DNA of 26,887 bases from an uncultured Hungatella sp. (GTDB taxonomy: Bacteria; Bacillota; Clostridia; Lachnospirales; Lachnospiraceae). Position 1 is the stretch's first letter, and each line of letters starts with the position of its first letter. A program made the position numbers and the translations under genes. The DNA is taken from positions 1-26,887 of the forward strand of contig CAJUFP010000068.1 in assembly GCA_910585645.1 (NCBI GenBank). Reading direction: 5' to 3'. The notes under the pieces are model-generated. The model worked only from the letters and a program-made list of their open reading frames with translations, had not been told where the DNA came from and did no database searches. This document shows, piece after piece, positions 23,591 to 26,887 of the stretch.

Positions 23591-24988
23591 TCACATAGCC
23601 CGTGAACCGCTGCCTTTTTTCTCAAACACCAGCCTGGGATACCGATACCTTCCGTTGTCAATCATTTCCGCCTCCTGCTCCCTCACCCGGTAAGGGCTGT
23701 CTCTCCTGGTGGAGTCGTCGTAAGCCAGCACCAGCTTCTCAAAATCCTCCGGCGACGCGATGGTATCCCCTGTCACCTCCAGCCGCCCATTCTCCATTTT
23801 CTCCAAAATAAACGACCGAATCTGCTTTCTGTTGTACCGATTCCGAATCCGGTTCAGCCTTAATATCTCCTCCCCGGTAAGCTCCTCCGTCTCTTCGTCC
23901 TCTGCCAGTCCCTCCATAAAATCCTGTTTAAGCCGCCGCCTTTTGTAAAGGGATTTCTCGGAAATCACCGTCATCTGGGACAGGTTTATCAGCGCTCCGA
24001 TTCTCGCTGCCTCCCGATCCTGCTCTTCTTTCCCCTCGGTCTCCGACAGATGATTCAAAAGCTGAATCACCAGCCCTTTCATATTGTCCTCTTTATTGAG
24101 AAGATAGTTAAGCCTTGTAACCGTGGCCCGGATGTACCTGGTGTGCTCCCGGTCCATGTTGATAATCCGGTGTTCAATATCGTCAAATCCCCGCTCAATC
24201 AGGTCCAACTGATTTTCCAACTCCTCCACCTGGATATCCAGTCCCCGAAGTTTCTTGTTCCGCTCACACACCTGCAAAAGCCAGGGATAGTCTTGCCGCA
24301 TCTCCCCAATCCACTTTTTAATATCCGTCTTATACAGATAAAAGTTGTCGGATGTCTTTAAAATATGATATTTCTTCCTGACAATCTCCTCCACATATCC
24401 ATCCAAATGCTCTTTCAGCAAATCCCCGTAAACCCTCTGCTCCAAAAGGCTGGAAAAAAATTTGTCCATATTGTGGAGCATGTCCTGCAGCGTCTTATTG
24501 AGCCGCCTGGTATTGATCAGGGCCGTTTTCAGCAGAGAAATGTTAGACCTGGGGTCATTTTTAAACGCGAACAGAATCCCGTACACATTTTGAATATACA
24601 CCTGGGTCTCGTCCTCGTCCTCCCCGGCCAGATGCGCGAACGCGTCCACAAATACCGCCGCGTAATCGGGAATGACAATGTTTACGGTCATGGCGCTGTA
24701 ATCCTCCACCTTCCGAAGCCACCCTGCCCGCAAAAGCCAGTTGAGAATCCGCGTGGACAATGGCTCCAGCAAGTCAAAATCATCCTCCGATTCCTCCTGC
24801 TCCAGGGTCACTTTCTGCCTGGCAAAATAATCGCTTAAGGTCTGAATGCAGATTTCCCTGCTAAGGTAGTAATTGCTGTACTGATACTCTTCATTGACCT
24901 GCAAGAGAGCGTCAATGTATATCTGCCGGTTCCTGGAACGAAACAGCCCCCAAAAACTCTCCGGTATCTCCGAAAACTGATTTGCCAT
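23591..24988 (-). CDS. jetA: Wadjet protein JetA, kleisin/MukF-like subunit
   Basis: A 465-residue soluble protein starting MANQFSEIPESFWGLFRSRNR, with a winged-helix-like N-terminal region (LSDYFARQ, LEPLSTRILNWLLRAGWLRK), helical middle sections (including QVEELENQLDLIERGFDDIEHR-type coiled coil around 260-290) and a C-terminal region rich in Arg/Glu ending with the YRYPRLVFEKK strand. I identify it as JetA mainly from the N-terminal sequence type seen in clostridial Wadjet operons and from its place first in jetA-B-C-D. JetA is the kleisin that bridges the JetC heads and binds JetB. AAAGGTG lies 8 nt before the ATG. The sequence type suggests the clostridial (type III-like) rather than type I Wadjet branch; this is uncertain. 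Confidence 0.85.
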   Translation of the reverse strand: MANQFSEIPESFWGLFRSRNRQIYIDALLQVNEEYQYSNYYLSREICIQTLSDYFARQKVTLEQEESEDDFDLLEPLSTRILNWLLRAGWLRKVEDYSAMTVNIVIPDYAAVFVDAFAHLAGEDEDETQVYIQNVYGILFAFKNDPRSNISLLKTALINTRRLNKTLQDMLHNMDKFFSSLLEQRVYGDLLKEHLDGYVEEIVRKKYHILKTSDNFYLYKTDIKKWIGEMRQDYPWLLQVCERNKKLRGLDIQVEELENQLDLIERGFDDIEHRIINMDREHTRYIRATVTRLNYLLNKEDNMKGLVIQLLNHLSETEGKEEQDREAARIGALINLSQMTVISEKSLYKRRRLKQDFMEGLAEDEETEELTGEEILRLNRIRNRYNRKQIRSFILEKMENGRLEVTGDTIASPEDFEKLVLAYDDSTRRDSPYRVREQEAEMIDNGRYRYPRLVFEKKGSGSRAM

Positions 24989-25108
24989 ATTTACAGCACC
25001 TTTCCTGCTTTGAAAGTCCGCCGCCCCACAGACGGCATGTATTCTGGGATGCCAAATGCGTCCGCCTGCTTTTCACGCGCGGCGGCACATTCCCATCCAG
25101 GCGACCAA

Positions 25109-26353
25109 TCATCCCCTGTACTTGTTCAGTATCCCGATAAGCTCCGCCCCGTACTTTTCAACTTTCACATCCCCGAATCCAAACACCTTTTTAAGCTCCT
25201 GCCCATTGGCCGGAAATTTCTCCAGCAAATCCATCATCTGCTTATCATTAAAAACCATATAGGGCTTTATGCCCTCTGCCTGGCTGGTATTCCACCGATA
25301 AGACCTTAACTCCTTAATAAGACTCTCCCGTTCCTCCTCACTAAGACAGCTTCCGGCGCCGTTTCCATTTCCATGTTCATGTTCATACTCGGTTCCGCTG
25401 CTGTCTCCATGCCTGGTTCTGGTCCCATTGCCATCGGCGTACCCGGTTCCGACGCCGTTTACACTGCTTTTTCTGTTCCCGACAGGCCTGTTTCCGGCGC
25501 TATTATGATTCCCCATACTTTTGTCATTTCTGGTCCCGCTGCCATAAGCCCCTCTGGTTCTGGCGTCCCTCACTCCGTTTTCTCTCTTTTCATTCCCCAA
25601 AACGGCTCTGTACCCTTCATACTTTTTCAGATAATCCGTCTCATTTTCCTCATCCATATCCAGATAGGACTGGGCCCAATTCAGCAGTTCCTTATCCGTC
25701 AATTCCGCCGCCTTAGAATTTCGGCAGGCTTCCTTCATAAAATCCACAAGATGGTCCGCGCGGATAACCTGGTTTTTCACCTCTTTTTTGGCATACCTGG
25801 CATCCAGCACTGTCTTGGGGTTGGCCAGCACCACAATGGCCCTGTGGTCTTCCTCAAAACTCCTGTCCCGCAAAAAGCGGCTTAAAAACCCTTTGGACTG
25901 CTCCAGCCGCAGCTTCCGCAGCAACGCCATGTGCCGCTGATTCTGGGTAATGGGAGAGTAAATCCCCTCCCTCTTCTTCTGATTTCCAAACCCCATGGTC
26001 CGCACAAAGGTCCCCTGACTGTCAATCTCAATATCCCCGTAAAGATTCTTGCACTCAATGATAAAACAAATTTTCCGCGTCACCACCAGATAATCAATCT
26101 GGGACGTCAAATCCCCGTCCCGCAAATACAAATCATGGATAATATACATAGGCATGTGGCTGTTCTCCAACTCAAACGCAATGTTCTTTTCCCCAAACAT
26201 GCCCGCTTCCAGATTCCTGATATCCTGCCTGATTTTCGCCTTTCCCTCATCATTTAGCAAAGGCTCCAAAGCCCTTAACCTCTCCAGCCGTTCCTCCAAC
26301 CCGCTGCCCTTTTTCAAAAACACCGGCTCGCTCATCTTATTAAAAAATCCCAT
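25109..26353 (-). CDS. NERD-HRDC fusion protein, putative nuclease
   Basis: A 414-residue protein. Residues about 48-180 are a NERD (nuclease-related) domain with a PD-(D/E)XK pattern: E55 in GEKNIAFELEN, D87 in SQIDYLV and E100-C-K102 in IIECKNLYGDI, so the active site looks intact. Residues about 258-336 are a low-complexity linker rich in Gly, Asn, Arg and His. The C-terminus (about 337-414) is an HRDC domain of the RecQ type, with FGFGDVKVEKYGAELIGIL. HRDC domains bind single-stranded or structured DNA, so a DNA-directed nuclease is likely. There is no signal peptide. It is the first gene behind the promoter at 26443-26471 and lies 120 nt before jetA without an evident promoter between them, so it is probably in the Wadjet transcript. 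ATG 26353 is used; its ribosome binding site (AAAGGAA) is weak and 13 nt away. Confidence 0.87.
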   Translation of the reverse strand: MGFFNKMSEPVFLKKGSGLEERLERLRALEPLLNDEGKAKIRQDIRNLEAGMFGEKNIAFELENSHMPMYIIHDLYLRDGDLTSQIDYLVVTRKICFIIECKNLYGDIEIDSQGTFVRTMGFGNQKKREGIYSPITQNQRHMALLRKLRLEQSKGFLSRFLRDRSFEEDHRAIVVLANPKTVLDARYAKKEVKNQVIRADHLVDFMKEACRNSKAAELTDKELLNWAQSYLDMDEENETDYLKKYEGYRAVLGNEKRENGVRDARTRGAYGSGTRNDKSMGNHNSAGNRPVGNRKSSVNGVGTGYADGNGTRTRHGDSSGTEYEHEHGNGNGAGSCLSEEERESLIKELRSYRWNTSQAEGIKPYMVFNDKQMMDLLEKFPANGQELKKVFGFGDVKVEKYGAELIGILNKYRG

Positions 26354-26845
26354 GTATGCGCAGTTCCTTTCAATACTCCAAATTTTTCACTTCTCTTCTC
26401 CCCAAATGCCCATAAAATCAAAGGCGCTTTCGTGTATCTCCTATTTTATCATTTCACACCGGGTATTTCAACATCACATTTCCCGCCTCAAATTTCTGCC
26501 TCAAATTCCTGCCAGGCAACCGCCAATAAAGCAAAAGCCGTTGCAAAACACATCCCTCCCGTAGCCTATCCGCGAACCGATCTGCTCTGCAACAGCTTTT
26601 TCTCTTTATCTCTTCCCCATGCGCTTCGGGACACGCTCCTGGACCTGTCTTTACCGTAGATTATCTTAGCCGCGTCAAGGCTTTTTGATCTGTATAATCA
26701 GAGAACCAGATAAGTCAAGATGTATGAGTTGGTTTCCTACTGTTTCTTAACCCGGATAAAACGGAACTTTTAATCTCGCCATATTGGTGTATTGTTGAGT
26801 GAGCAAAAGGCGGATTTAGTCGCAGTGCCAGTCAGAGAAGGAGAG
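26354..26845. other. Intergenic region upstream of the NERD-HRDC gene
   Basis: Apart from the leftward promoter (26443-26471), this 492-bp stretch has no convincing gene. An isolated perfect TATAAT lies on the plus strand at 26693-26698 but has no -35 at a usable distance. A TTGACG on the minus strand near 26672-26677 likewise lacks a good -10. No tRNA, terminator or transposon end was recognised. Confidence 0.45.
26443..26471 (-). promoter_or_regulatory. Promoter of the NERD-HRDC/Wadjet operon
   Basis: TTGAAA (26471-26466) and TAAAAT (26448-26443) are exactly 17 nt apart on the minus strand, and the -10 is extended by TGA. Each hexamer matches consensus at five of six positions. The leader to the ATG at 26353 is about 83 nt. 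This is the best promoter in the window. Confidence 0.62.
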
Positions 26846-26887
26846 ATGTCCCGTCCGGGTTCAGATATGCCAAACATTCCGATGAGC
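26846..26887 (+). CDS. Possible 5' end of a plus-strand gene, cut by window end
   Basis: An ATG at 26846, 2 nt after AAGGAG, opens a frame of 14 codons (MSRPGSDMPNIPMS) to the window end. A second in-frame ATG at 26867 would sit too far from the ribosome binding site. The spacing to AAGGAG is short and nothing in 14 residues identifies a family. Confidence 0.3.
   Translation, partial: MSRPGSDMPNIPMS

Noticed and set aside
25381..25560. Repeat element in the NERD-HRDC linker
   Set aside because: The DNA has recurring GGTTC-like words from Gly/Asn/Arg codons but no regular period. It is a low-complexity protein linker, not a tandem repeat.
26685..26730. Promoter for a rightward gene around TATAAT at 26693
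   Set aside because: No -35 sequence lies 16-18 nt upstream, and the only rightward start codon seen is about 150 nt away.

Overview
The window looks like chromosomal DNA from a Clostridia-type Firmicute, most likely a gut Lachnospiraceae (Clostridium/Enterocloster/Hungatella-like). This is inferred from strong AGGAGG-type ribosome binding sites, moderate GC with AT-rich spacers, a YesM/YesN-type two-component pair beside an ABC sugar importer without its own ATPase, and a clostridial-looking Wadjet operon. Species cannot be read from the sequence.

Layout. (1) 1-662 (-): 5' part of an Rpn/PD-(D/E)XK-family gene with a good promoter. (2) 1075-4389 (+): PatB/MalY-type C-S lyase, DAACS-family transporter, RidA and a small glutaredoxin-fold protein, which together look like a module for uptake and breakdown of sulfur or hydroxy amino acids with 2-aminoacrylate clean-up. 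(3) From 4461 to 26353 every gene lies on the minus strand. Reading in the direction of transcription, 26353 to 18228 is a NERD-HRDC nuclease-like gene followed by jetA-jetB-jetC-jetD, a complete Wadjet plasmid-defence operon behind a strong-looking promoter. (4) 18074-15975 holds an aspartate-dehydrogenase-like gene, a divergent 2-hydroxyacid-dehydrogenase-like gene that has lost catalytic residues, and acylphosphatase. (5) 15945-15175 is an AT-rich cassette of three very small genes, the last DUF4160-like. (6) 15005-4461 is a carbohydrate locus: lipoprotein binding protein, two permeases, a GH3 beta-N-acetylhexosaminidase-like enzyme, histidine kinase, AraC-type response regulator, GH88 unsaturated glucuronyl hydrolase and a HAD hydrolase. 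A 16-bp tandem repeat array fills the whole space between the GH88 and HAD genes.

How the parts fit. The sugar locus is a plausible sense-import-cleave unit for an unsaturated uronic-acid/N-acetylhexosamine oligosaccharide, such as the product of a glycosaminoglycan lyase; no lyase is in the window. The Wadjet proteins form an SMC/kleisin-like DNA-extruding complex (JetABC) with a Toprim nuclease (JetD) that cuts small circular DNA. The upstream NERD-HRDC gene is a possible accessory. The window ends with the first codons of a possible plus-strand gene at 26846.
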